A stretch of DNA of 64,000 nt, taken from Paragordius varius. Lineage: Eukaryota > Nematomorpha. Where the stretch lies: contig OZ176051.1 of NCBI GenBank assembly GCA_964247055.1, positions 4,588,001-4,652,000 of the forward strand, in the 5' to 3' direction. Shown one piece after another: positions 43,344-54,762 of this stretch (position 1 is the stretch's first letter; the number at the start of each line of letters is the position of its first letter). The notes beneath the pieces are model-generated. The model searched no databases. It was not told the DNA's origin and saw only the letters and a program-made list of their open reading frames with translations. The position numbers and the translations under genes are program-made.

Positions 43344-45683
43344 TACCATTTGCACTTGAGTGTCCTTGAACACACCAAGTTGGTCCTTGAACATTTTAGT
43401 TGTCCTTAAACTTTTTAAGTTTGGATTTTACCATAAATTTTGCATGTATTAATTTGTATAAATTTTTAATCAAATTTTCTGATTTATTATATTTTTATTT
43501 CACAAAATATTTTTCATTTTAAAACCAATTTTTTGTTCCGAACTATTTTTTTCAATTCAACATTATTATTCAAATATAAATGTTTTCAACGAAAAATTGT
43601 AGTTGATTACCCAGAAAATTAATGATTTTTCAATTACATCTTAGAATCTTATTAAAATTAATATATTTTTTAAACTTATTAAAGATATACTTTTTGAATG
43701 ATCCAAAGTTGATAATGATTTAAAAGTATAGTTAAATCAAGAGAACAGTTTAAAAATACTAAAATATATCAGCGGTGGCCAAAGAGTCCAGACATATTTT
43801 TAATTAAAAAACAGATATAATTAAACGTTGGGAAGAATTTGGAGAATCTTTTTATTGTGAAGACCGGGCTTTTCCACATTCGTATATTCTCCCTTATATG
43901 AATGCGTCTAAACTCGATCCCATAATTTTAGTAGACGAAGTGCTATTTGCATTAAAACACCTTTCTTCTTCCTATGTTACATTAACGGTACTTCACTCTA
44001 ACCCTATTAACTATTTAACAAATCTTCAAGCTGTCTTTAAATCCCACAATTCGTCTGACGACTAGGTCATATCGTATCTCCCTCCGTCCTTCAAAAAGGA
44101 CAACCCTCATCACTGTCGGAACTACCGAATGATACCTATCATCAACAAACTACAAGCTTCTTCTCAAAATAATACTTAAAAGGAATTTCTCCATTCTTGA
44201 TTACATATTTTTAATGTACATACGGCCTTCAGATCAAAGCGAAACACTACAAATCATATAGTTAATATTAATAATATAATTCACAAAATATAACGAATTC
44301 GGTAAAAGTTTGTACTGCTGTTTTTTGGACTTCAGTATGGCATTCGACACAGTCCACTACGACTGTCTCTGGAAGATTTTACAAACTTCCGGGGTTTCCT
44401 CCCACATTTTGCGATCGTTAACTGCGATCAAAATACAATACGGTCCCACCGACTTCGCTATCCTCAGAGGTGTGAGACAAGGAAGTGTTCTTTCTCATTT
44501 CCTGTTTAATTTATATACTGAAACATTAATTCGCAATTGTGAAAATTCTCAACACGTTGAAGTGCGCTTTGGTGGTCTTACTGTATGCAATCTCCGATAC
44601 GCTGATGATACAGTTCTCTTGACGGAATCCCATTGGGATATTTATATCTTAAAAAGACTTACAGTCGAAGCAAGTTTGATGGGTCTAAATCACACCCATC
44701 TATATCTAAACTAATGATCCTCAACGCCCCCTATCGATAACACTCAATTTCTCTTCTTTCGACTTAACCGATCACTGCAAGTTAGGTTCAATCATTGCAT
44801 CTGACGGCGCTTTAGATCCCGACATACGAGCACGGCTTATTTTAGGGCGTGCTACCATGGGCAAGCTGGTCAGAATTCGGAACTATTTGGTAATATAAGT
44901 TTCAACCAAATTAGCTATCCTAAAAGCGATGGTTTCCGTTGCCACTTACAGGTCTAAATTATGGGTTTATGAATCCACTGACAACGCCCGCATCAACTCA
45001 TTTCAAATGTGGTGCTTCCAGAAAATTTTGGGTATTTCTTGGAAAGCCCACATCTCCATTTCATATCTATTTAACTTCCTAAACAGAGTTTTTACTTTAT
45101 GATCTGGTGATCTACAAGCAACTAAAATATCTGAGCCACATCCTTAGATTTGATTCCTTGAAAAAAAAAATATCCTCCTTGAGTTGGTCGATGGGATTCG
45201 CAAAAGAAACTGTCAAGGCGATTTCTTCATATCATTAAATCAGTTGCTAACCTTACCCTCTCTTAAATAATTCGAAAGTCACAAGATCGTCTAGAATGGA
45301 AAACACTTATTTAAGCTATGTCGCTACGTGGCTACCTTCTAAACAACACAAAATAACTACTCAAAAATAATTATTTATTGTAATATTTATTTTAAAATGG
45401 CCTGTGCTAGTCACCCCTAATAAAAAGAGATATACATTTGCATCATTTGTGTTGAAATGATAATCCTTTATATTCATACGTGCCCGCGTGAAATTTTCTC
45501 CCCAAAAAGTAGCTCGCGGGAAAAAAAGGTTGGTGCCACCCCTGAAATATATGAATGATACACGGTTGGAGTGATAAAAGTTAAAAACAAATTAGTTGAT
45601 GGACCAATTTGAAATGTTTAAGGACCAACTTAAAGTGTTCAAGGATTGAAGTGTTGAAGATCACTTTTTAGTGCAAAATGGTG
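43344..45683. mobile_element. Foldback element, GTCCTTGAACA family, carrying a LINE
   Basis: Starts TACCATTTGCACTTGAGTGT and ends TAGTGCAAAATGGTG between TA dinucleotides. The left arm has about three direct repeats starting GTCCTTGAAC or GTCCTTAAAC spaced 19-21 bp. The right arm has the inverted forms (TTTAAGGACCAACTT, TGTTCAAGGATTGAAG). Ends match the two other foldback families although the repeats do not. A LINE fills most of the interior. Confidence 0.75.
43830..45360 (+). mobile_element. Truncated LINE nested in the foldback element
   Basis: The open stretch 44310-44714 is a reverse transcriptase core: FLDFSMAFDTVHYDCLWKIL, GVRQGSVLSHFLFNLY and LRYADDTVLLTES, with the catalytic YADD intact. 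Downstream in other frames are LGRATMGKLVRIRNYL (about 44845) and NARINSFQMWCFQKILGISW (about 44987), the usual C-terminal region of such LINEs. The endonuclease end is not recognised, and stops and shifts occur, so it is defective. Clade is not assigned by eye. Confidence 0.8.
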
Positions 45684-46592
45684 TATTGTAATAGGTCATC
45701 GTAAATTTTATCATTATTAACTGGAATTTGAATAATTTCACAAATGAAATGAGATTACAATAATTATAATAAACCATTTAATTTAAGATTAAAACATAGA
45801 ATTTCATCAAGCCTTTCATTTAATACCAAGAAGAAATCTATAATACCAACAAAAATTGACAAAAGATTTACCCTTAATTATTTAAAACTGCATCATAAAT
45901 AAAAGTTATTGAATTATTTTAATTAAAATGCATTGTTTAGCTTACTTTCATTGTATTTATACAACAATCATTTGTTATTGTACTACTTACGGATAATTTA
46001 TCAAATCAACCTTTAAAATTAAATATTAATTTTTTTACTTTATATCTTTTGAAAGTATAAAAAGTTTTCTATCTTTTAATGTGATTCTAAAGTAAAACCG
46101 ATAATTTGGCAAATTAGGTAATTAAAAGTACAGCAAGTACAGGCAAAATTAATGAAAGGAAAAATTAAGGTTTGAAATAGTATGGTTTTGCAAAAAAATA
46201 TTTTACATTGGCACCATAACAAATAAACTCTAAACATTTTTTTGTTTTTAAGGGAAAAAGGGGAAATTAAACCGGTTGTTAGACACTAACACCTTGATTT
46301 TACAAAATGATAAATAGTTCGGGTTGAAACCCAAAACTGGATTAATTAAGGTGGCAAGGACAAAATCCGACTATTAGCAGAGTACGTTTCAACTCAGCAG
46401 CGATGGGAGAGAATATTATTCATTTAATTCATAATGTTTTTGTAAAATCTACCTAAATCATTTTAATTTGGATCGCTTTTTTGAGGAAAACTAGAGTAAT
46501 CTTTTTGCCGATACATCTTGAAAATACTTTAAAATATCCTTCCAATGTAGTCAAAAATAAGAATGTAGAGAAGCTAGTTCATTAGAGGACTA
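45684..46592. other. AT-rich spacer
   Basis: Nothing recognisable on either strand between two foldback elements. Confidence 0.45.
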
Positions 46593-46985
46593 TACCATTT
46601 ACAGTTCAAATTCACCCTTAAACAATTCAAATTCACCCTTAAACAATTCAAATTCACCCTTGAACAATTCAAATTCACCCTCGAACAATTCAAATTCACC
46701 CTCAAATAAATAACATGTTTTTTAAGATTAAAAATTACCTATATTTTAATATATTTTTAGAAAATAAAATTTTGTTTTAAATTAACATAATACTGAAAAA
46801 AATAATTAATTATGCCATAAAGATATATTTTATATTAATAATGAGTTATATTAGTTCGAAAACACATAATTTATTTTTAGGGTGAATTTGAATTGTTCGA
46901 GGGGAAATTTGAATTGTTCAAGGGTGAATTATTGTTCGAGGGTGAATTTGAATTGTTCATGGGTGAATTTGAACTGTAAATGGTA
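46593..46985. mobile_element. Foldback element, TTCACCC family, best copy
   Basis: 393 bp, TACCATTTACAGTTCAAA...TTTGAACTGTAAATGGTA between TA dinucleotides. Left arm: five direct units of 21 bp built on ACAATTCAAATTCACCCT. Right arm: the inverted units (GGGTGAATTTGAATTGTTC). The middle is AT-rich with no coding frame and also partly inverted (ATTATGTGTTTTCGAAC-type words shared with 12705-12974). Confidence 0.87.
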
Positions 46986-47177
46986 TATATAATGGATATC
47001 AGATTTATCTACACAAATTAATCTCTAACCATAATAATAGGCTAAAAGTAGGAAATCGATCCTTAAGCCTTTTAACACGCAAAAAGGGAAAAGCTTTGAG
47101 TGCGGAAAGGAAATTTTTATTCTTATTTTCCAACATAATTATAAAAATTGGATTTATTTAATTTTTCAATTATGATA

Positions 47178-47923
47178 TCTATATATTTATAAAAATGAAA
47201 AATGCTGGCTTCGTGATCTGGTACAGGAAAACGGGTAGACCCAATCAAATCCAAACATGGAAAAAATATAATCATTAATGAATGCCCCGACAATAGCTTC
47301 GCCCTTTTTTTGAATTAGGCCCCCAGTTCGGGCCCACCCCGTGTGAAAAATGGGTTTATTTTTGAAAACAGAAGTCCACAAAAATCGTGTCTTTGAGACA
47401 ATTTTCCGGAGAACTTATTGGACCATTCAATTTCAAATATGATTTTTGTTTACTTATTTTCGATTGCGCCGAACATAGTCGAGTCACTTTTTTAATTTAG
47501 GCCCTCTTTTTACCCGCTCTCCCCGTAAAATGCCATTTTTTTAAAAAAACCAAGTCCACAAAAATAATTTTTTAAATCTATTTTTCGCCCTAGGTATGAG
47601 ACAGTAAAAATTCTATATGGATTCCACGTATTCCCTGTTAAAAGGCAAAAATTTTAGTCAGGCGTTTCTTTGATGATAGCTGCTGGGTAAGGAGTTTCTA
47701 TCATATGTATAAATATTTTTTTAAATCTATTTTTCCCTCAAGTAAACAATCAATGTATGAATGCACCGTTTTATAATTCCTATTAGATCATAGTTAAATA
47801 ATGTTTCGAAATAATCCACATATGTGGATCATTTTATTGCCTTTTTTCAAATAACCCCCCCCCCCCTCCCCAGAAGTCCGAAGTACTTCCTCGGGCTGCG
47901 TAGCAGCACGAGATTTACGCTGG
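47178..47923 (+). mobile_element. Helitron-like non-autonomous element H3
   Basis: Starts TCTATATATTTATAAAAATG after an A and ends GAGATTTACGCTGG before a T. A hairpin GCTGC GTA GCAGC lies 12 bases before the terminal CTGG (a CTRR end). Contains a C tract (47856-47869) and the GAAGTCCGAAG block. Its first 300 bp match 24893-25287 and the minus strand of 31806-33442. Confidence 0.75.
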
Positions 47924-48603
47924 TTATGTATATATTTTGATTTATTACTTTACGCTCATGTATTATACCCTACCCATCCTAATCACCATACAACCATTTC
48001 TAAATTAGTCAAAAAAATATTTTATAGCATTGTAATTTATGATTTTATCTAACATTTACAATTCATCGAAAAATATCCAAGTCTCTCCATTTACAAAATT
48101 TATGGACATGGTAAAAATTCCTGCTATAAATGCTTTTTCACTTTTCGGTACCAATGAATTTTATTTTTTAAATTTTTTAAATTTAAGTAATAAGTTGGCA
48201 TTTGTCAGATATCTTTTCTTATATTATGGTTGATTATAAAAAATTCTAAAATTAAAATTTTATTTAATAGAAATCAAACGAAAAATAATTTCACTATTAG
48301 CTAAATAGTTTTCAAAGAATTACCAAAAATATAATATAACAGTAATATCGTTATTATGTCTTTTTTGTTTTTTATGATTGAAATAAAATAATTTATAATT
48401 TAGCTGTAAGGATTAACACATGCTGACTCAAACAGCTACACCCTAAGATTGGCCAGTTCTAAATACAATTATTTTGAAATATTGTGAGACAAATTCAAAG
48501 AGTTTTATAGTCTGTTTAATATCAAAATCTATTTAATAGATAATAATTATTTATGTCTAAAACACTGATAATATATGCGATTGCTAATAATATGTAATAC
48601 ATT
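47924..48603. other. AT-rich spacer 3' of the FkbM gene
   Basis: Contains the 3' flank of the minus-strand gene ending at 48604. No other exon seen. Confidence 0.45.
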
Positions 48604-50722
48604 TTAAATTTGTATCTCTTTATATGTAAATATTAAATCTTGCCCATTGTCTGAGTGTAAATTAAAGCTATTTGAAGTCATATATTCTATCATTTCATTT
48701 TTAATCCTGTAATCCACCGGTTCAGGTTCATGCCGATATTCGACTGTTAAAACACTCATATGTATATGTTTCCAGGGTATGCTTTTTAAAACTTCTAATT
48801 CTAGCCCATCAATATCCAAGCTAAAATAATCGACGTATTCGATGGGCGGATTCATAGAACTAAGCAAAGTGTATAGAGGGAAACATTGTTTCTGACTATG
48901 GATTACTGTTAACATTAATTGACCACCATCGTTTACGTATTGCTCTTCCCCAAATGACATCTAGTTTTTTTATTATTACTTAAAATATTGTATCTTAAGT
49001 TATTTTAAATAAGCTTTTGTTTTGCGATAGAGTGTTACTTTGGATAAATATTCTGTGGAATATGTGAAAGTTACACAATTTAGGGTGGGCGAGTGTTGAA
49101 GCTTTTGTTTAATGTAAGTCCTATTTTTTACAGAAATTCATCATGCTATATAAAATGTTTTAGCATTAATCCGTCTAAAGTCAAATGCTTTCAACTATAT
49201 GATCCCAAAAGTAAATTAATATACCATTTACGTTTCAAATTCACCCTTAAAAAATTCAAATTCACCCTTGAAAAATTTAAACTGTAAATGATATATAACT
49301 ACTTTGAATCTACATTTAAGTCATATCATATGTTGTTTTTAACATTATAAATTCTCAAATCTTGCAATAAACAATTATAAATGAAACTGTAACCATAAGC
49401 ACGGATCAGATTTTAGATAAACTACCGAATAGGTTACAATTAGTTTAAACAATATACAAGAAAAAGTTACCTGTAATGGATAGTTGCGTGGACTCAAACA
49501 CACGTTGGTGGAAAAAGCATTTCGTTTTTTGCCCTTCAACGTTTGATAATACATACTATGGGGTTCAACTAACAGGCCTGTCCAATTTAAATGTTTTTCA
49601 AAGTACATCGTATTTGATATAGCTTCACCGTTTTGTGCGCCAGCTTCAATAAAAAATCCATTTTTCTAAAAAAGAAAAAGTAGGAATATGTTTTCAAATT
49701 AAGGCGTATTTCATAGTGAATGATTTAAGATACTTACATACGCCATCGCATTCATTAATATTTTAAAAATTAGTTGTACCGAAATTTTGATTTATATATT
49801 AATTACCTAGCATATTTACGATATTATTTAATAAATCCTCCTAAAGAAAAATAATCTTTGCCATAAAATATAAAAAAAAATCATCCATCGGTTTTATGCT
49901 ACTTACTTTAGACAATATAATTTTCAGTTATATAACCAATGACTAGAAAAATAAAAAATAAAAAAAACATTAATATTTTTTTAAAAAATATCCTTTTACA
50001 AATAATGACCTATATCCAATGTTTTATATGTGATTCCATACTTTTTTCCTCAAAATTTTTTCCACAATAACATCTTGTTGCACTTGACTGTAGTATTTAA
50101 GGGCGTGGTCACTATCAAACGCATAACGGTCATCTCTTTGGTCGTAGGGTATATATTCGTCCGGGGCTTCAATTATATTATTCCCACGGATATAAGCAAT
50201 TAGTTGGGGAGATTTCATATCAACCACACCCCATTCAAGTGCTTGAGAACGTTTAATCCAACATTTATTATTATAGTGAGTATTGTGATTAATTTGCGAT
50301 TTTGCATTAGTTTTATCATCATCTTTCAGTGCTTGATAATGTACGACTTTAAGATTATTTTGTTGCCCTTTCTCTGCCTGGTCATCGATCAAATTATAGG
50401 AAATATAGGAGGGTGCACTTGATTTTCTGTTCACACAAATATTTTCATCATTTTGACTTTATTAAAAGTTTAAAAGGTATATTTAATATGAAAAAACTCA
50501 CATATCACTTTGAAGTTGAGGGATTGGCAAAGTCGCACTTGATTCGAAATAGTATGTTGTAGAATTGTTTTTCCGCCAGGGACTTTTTGCCGTAAAAAGA
50601 ACGGAACTAATGACATTATGATTATGGTTAAAATAATAATCCACAAAATAAAATGTAATGATTAAGCTAAATAAAATGATTGAAAGTGTTACGTTGCGAC
50701 CGAAAATGTTAAAATTATGCAT
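48604..50722 (-). CDS. FkbM/Star-like type II membrane protein
   Basis: Four exons in phase: 50722-50502, 50426-50042, 49665-49471, 48960-48604; 385 aa. A short N-terminal tail is followed by one membrane segment (about residues 11-31, TLSIILFSLIITFYFVDYYF), so the body should face the lumen. The C-terminal half is an FkbM methyltransferase fold: FIEAGAQNGEAISNTMYF (motif I, from about 207), LNWTGLLVEPHSMYYQTL, SLDIDGLELEVLKSIPW and SVLTVEYRHE. In the family this arrangement matches Drosophila Star and its many arthropod relatives, where Star aids export of EGF ligands. Motif I reads EAGAQNGE where many enzymes have GANxGxxS, so methyl transfer is uncertain. A 72-bp inverted-repeat insert lies in intron 3. 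Confidence 0.85.
49222..49293. mobile_element. 72-bp minimal foldback element
   Basis: TACCATTTACGTTTCAAATT...AATTTAAACTGTAAATGATA between TA dinucleotides, inside intron 3 of the FkbM gene. It has both ends and two TTCACCC units in one orientation and no centre, the smallest member of the family seen here. Confidence 0.7.
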
Positions 50723-51618
50723 AATAATTCTATCATCTTTTTGTCATGTGACCTCATTACATAATTGAACATTGAAATTTAATTTTGTACCTGAATTTTT
50801 TTGTATTTTTCAGTATGAAAGGCATCTGACTCATTGTTTTTATCTTAAAAAATATAATTTTGTGACTATTTAAAAAATAATGAAAGATAGAATTTTTATA
50901 CACATTTATAAAACTTTTTCTTTTATTTCTGAACGTTTTTAAAAAAATTTAATGGATTACCGAACTGTACTTCTAATAAATTAATAATTTGTTTAAAATT
51001 TATAAAAAATATATATGATTGCTAGCAATGAAATTTTTTAACTAACCGGTGTATTGGTTTACCTAAATTTTATAATAAAATTTCATCCACTAATTTACCA
51101 TTAATAACGAAATCTGTCAGTTTCAATAAGCTATTTTAGCAGATATTGGTGGTAAAGTAACGATTTTTTATTAGAATTATTCTAGTTGATTATCACTATG
51201 AAATTATTTCAAAGTGAATTACACAATTTTACGCATTTGAATTCCATACTGTTAAAATTCTTGGATAAAATGGATAAATTTCAAATTTTTAATGAAAATA
51301 TGGATGTTGAACCCCATATATAGGAAATATATTATTACCAACTATGTGGATTCAGACATTTTTTGATAGAAAATATATAACATTTATAGTAAGTTGGAAC
51401 ATTTAACTACTATAGTTTAAAGCATTGCATTCAAAGGATAATTGGAATAAATAAAAAAATCATAATCACGAGAATGTTGAAAATGTCTAACTCTAAATGT
51501 TTATAAAAGACTAAATGCCACACCTAAATAAAAATTTAATTTAAATATATATAATAATGTTTGGAACAAAAAAAGATAATGTGTGTAAGGAACAATGATT
51601 ATTAAAAAAATAAAAAAC
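50723..51618. other. Promoter side of the FkbM gene and spacer
   Basis: AT-rich, no exon seen. The end nearest 51618 has A-rich runs that are T runs on the tRNA strand and can serve as its Pol III terminator. Confidence 0.45.
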
Positions 51619-51699
51619 GCAGTTGACAGGATTCGAACCTGTGCGGGAAAATCCCAACTGATTTCGAGTCAGTCGCCTTAACCACTCGGCCACAACTGC
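51619..51699 (-). tRNA. tRNA-Ser (anticodon CGA)
   Basis: On the minus strand the 81-nt sequence begins GCAGTTGTGGCCGAGTGG and ends GTCAACTGC, giving a 7-bp acceptor stem. The anticodon arm is ACTGA CTCGAAA TCAGT (anticodon CGA, reads UCG). A long variable arm (TGGGATTTTCCCG) marks the serine type. The A box (TGGCCGAGTGG) and B box (GGTTCGAATCC) are intact. T-rich sequence follows at its 3' side. Confidence 0.96.
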
Positions 51700-51719
51700 T
51701 GAACGTCAAAGCCTTGATA

Positions 51720-53690
51720 CGATTGTTTATAAACAAAAGTAGTATTGCGTCCTTTTTCAGGGTGCGGTAAAACCCGCGTAAAACAGCGTCATTATATCAA
51801 TACAGTTTACCTTTGGAGCTAAATTTCACCTATGATAATAGGAACTATGGAATCCATGATAACTCCAGATATTCCCCATATAAAGGCAAAAATTTTGCCC
51901 AACGCTTTTTTATACGCGCCCCTGGGTAGAAGCTACCCGCCAAAAACTGCTCGACTATTGAATTGCGTTGTTTTGGGGCTAATTTACAATTATGAAGCCA
52001 TATGAGCTCAATTAAAGGCTTGAAATATAACCCGTAACTAGGTAAAAAGGTCAGACGTTTTTTTATTAGCCGTTAATTTCGATTATTTAGTGTTGAAGTA
52101 TTTTTTCGAATAACCCATGAGTCGATGGTAAAGATGATTCCAAATATTTCCCATATAAAGGCAAAGAATTTAACTCAGCGCTTTGTCCGTATAGGTCTAT
52201 GATGGGCATGGGTTTGCCGGTTTAAAACTGAGACGCCATACAAAAATGGCGTGGTTTTGGAACTAATTTTCAAAAAACTTAAGAAGCCATGCGAGTTCAA
52301 TTAATCACATTTCTGGGGAATATAATATCATTCTTTCCTTTAATAAGGGACCACAAATGATCTACTTTTTATATACCTTGATCCCAGCTGTGTAAACCAA
52401 TTTCAAAATAAAACTTTTAACCATGATTTCATAAAACGAAAATCTTTAAATAAATCCAGTGATAGTTGAATATTAACTTTAATAGGGATTTTCTTTTAAA
52501 TTTATTTTTCGCTTAAGGTATGAGACTGTAAAAATTAATCAGGATTCCAGGTATTTCCTGTTAAAAGGCAAAATTTTAGTCGTGCGTTTCTTTTATATGG
52601 GCTGATGGTTAAACAGATACCCGCTAAAAGCTGTCCCGTCATATTAAAATAGCGTGCCTTTAGGGCTATATTTCAGAAAACCTATCAGGCTATATGAGTT
52701 CAATGCTTAAAATATTACCTGTAACAAGGTAAAAATTTAGGTCGTACGGTTTTTTGATATTAGCCGTTAATTGGGCCCTGTACGCCCGAAAAATGCGCCA
52801 CCATAGAGTGATTTTTTAGTTTGGAGGCAATTTTTCGAAAATCTTACGAGAGTATATAAAATAAATCATGATTCCAGGTATTACCCGAATTAAGGCAAAA
52901 ATTTTAATTGAGCGTTTTTTTGTTTCGCCTCTGGTCAGGAGGCTACCGGCGTAAAACTGCGTCACCATATCGATACAGTATACCTTTGGAGCGGTTATTC
53001 AGAAAACCTATGAATCTAATAGGAACAAATGGAATCCATGATAATTAGAAATATTCCTCATATAAAGGCTTTGCCCAACGCTTATTTATACCTGCCCCCG
53101 CCACTATATAGAGATTGCGTTGTTTTGGGGTTAATTTACAGAAAATTTATGAAGCTATATCAGCTCATTTAAAGCTAAAAATATTACCCCTAACTAGGTA
53201 AAAAGGGTCAGGCGTTTTTTTATTAGCCGTTAATTTTGGTCCTTTATACCCTAAAAATACGCCATCATATAACGATTATTCAGTGTTGATGTATTTTTTC
53301 GAATAACCTATGAGACGATGGTAAGATGATTCAAAATATTTTCCCTATAAGCAAAGAATTTAACTTAGCGCTTTTTCCATATAGGTCTATGATTATGGGT
53401 CTGCCTGTTTAAAACTGAGACGACATACAAAAATGGCGTGGTTTTGGAGAATTCTCAAAAAACTTATGAAGCCAGACGAGTTCTTAATCACATTTCTGGG
53501 GAATAAAATATCATTCTTTTCTTTAAAAAGGGACCACAAATGATTTACTTTTTATAATCCTTGATCCCAGCTGTGTGAACCCAATTTCAAAATAAAACTT
53601 TTAAACATGATTTCATAAAACGAAAATTAAAATAAATCCAATGATAGTTGAATATTAACTTTAATCATAAGGAATTCATTAAATTTTAAA
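51720..53690. repeat. Tandemly duplicated modular repeat, Helitron H2-related
   Basis: Two similar blocks lie in direct order: about 51780-52480 and about 52960-53670 share ATACAGTTTACCTTTGGAGC or its variant, GGAATCCATGATAA, GTTAATTT.G followed by the TAGTGTTGA.GTATTTTTTCG block, and CACATTTCTGGGGAATA. The sequence between them carries similar modules. The whole is related, in opposite orientation, to the centre of the element at 31806-33442. No terminal signature was found, so it may be a fragment. No gene. Confidence 0.65.
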
Positions 53691-54366
53691 CATAAAACTG
53701 TAATATGCAAACAAAATATATAGCAATTTTAGTTCTTGCCAATTGGATAGACTTATAAGAAAAATTTATATGGCAATATTTATTTTATTTAGATTTTGTG
53801 AGATATTTTTATAATTAATGGATTTCCTAATTTTTCGCGGGCCTCACACACAGTCTCGAAAAGCCGCATGCGGTCCGCTTGATTTAAATTATAGCATTTA
53901 TCTTTTTATATTATAACTTTAATATTAATAATCACTTACAAAGGATGATCTACTGCTTAAATCGGAAATTGTCCTATGAAAATCGCTTATTTAAGTTAAT
54001 GAGAAGAAAATTAATTAATATTAAATCACATACTGCTACTTTTTTTTCAAAAAAATCCAAATAAATATAAAAATATGATATTTCAAGTTACACTTGTTAT
54101 CTAATATATTTGAACATGCAAGCCGACATATTAAAAAAAATATGTTAAAAATACATCCCTAATTTATATGAAAGATACCCATAAGGACAGCGGATGTAGA
54201 TTAACAGGTTTTAATGCTAAACATATTATTAAAAATTGTTGATCAATAGTATATGTACACTTATGTGATTGTTGATAGGTGTTAATACACATTTTATTTA
54301 AATAGATGTTACAAGAAGCATTTTAGTTTACAATTTATATGACCCGCAAAAATTTTTGTTTTACAG
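53691..54366. other. AT-rich stretch upstream of an unassigned exon
   Basis: Contains a short GC-rich block near 53835-53880 (GCCGCATGCGG), like the inner part of hAT ends. No other exon of the following gene was found. Confidence 0.4.
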
Positions 54367-54732
54367 ATTTATAGTATACCACATATGTGTCATACAGCTT
54401 TGCATTATTTATCGGTATTATATGATGAACGGCCCTTGAGACCAAAATTTTATTCGGCTCGTCAAAATATTCTGGTGAGTACTACTGGTCTAGATCAAAG
54501 CACCTTTGTTGTAAAAAAAAACGAAGAATTGATTATTAAATATTTCTGCGAACATTTTCTATCTCTGATAGATAATGCAAGGATAACGCAACTTTCGCTG
54601 AAACAAGTTTTTTGCAGAAAACAATATAAAGTTTTACCATTTAATTATCGAAGCAATGATAGTAATGTAGATCATCATTATAACATAAGTCCGCAGTCTA
54701 CTGGAATTTCACTTTTAAATGACATCCAGTGA
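54367..54732 (+). CDS. Unassigned 3'-terminal exon
   Basis: After an acceptor TTTTGTTTTACAG the frame is open for 121 codons to a TGA: IYSIPHMCHTALHYLSVLYD, ERPLRPKFYSARQNILVST, ... YKVLPFNYRSNDSNVDHHYN, ISLLNDIQ. Acidic and basic residues are balanced, there is no membrane segment and the length exceeds chance for this AT-rich DNA, so it is probably the last exon of a larger protein. A GTGAGT at 54475 could instead be a donor. I do not recognise the family. No upstream exon is visible, so the rest may lie beyond long introns. A hAT element starts 30 bp after the stop. Confidence 0.5.
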   Translation: MYSIPHMCHTALHYLSVLYDERPLRPKFYSARQNILVSTTGLDQSTFVVKKNEELIIKYFCEHFLSLIDNARITQLSLKQVFCRKQYKVLPFNYRSNDSNVDHHYNISPQSTGISLLNDIQ

Positions 54733-54762
54733 GAACACGTATTTTACCAAGTGTGGTATAAC

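Noticed and set aside
51619-51699. tRNA-Leu as an alternative to tRNA-Ser because of the long variable arm
   Set aside because: The anticodon loop CTCGAAA reads CGA, which is serine; leucine anticodons do not fit.
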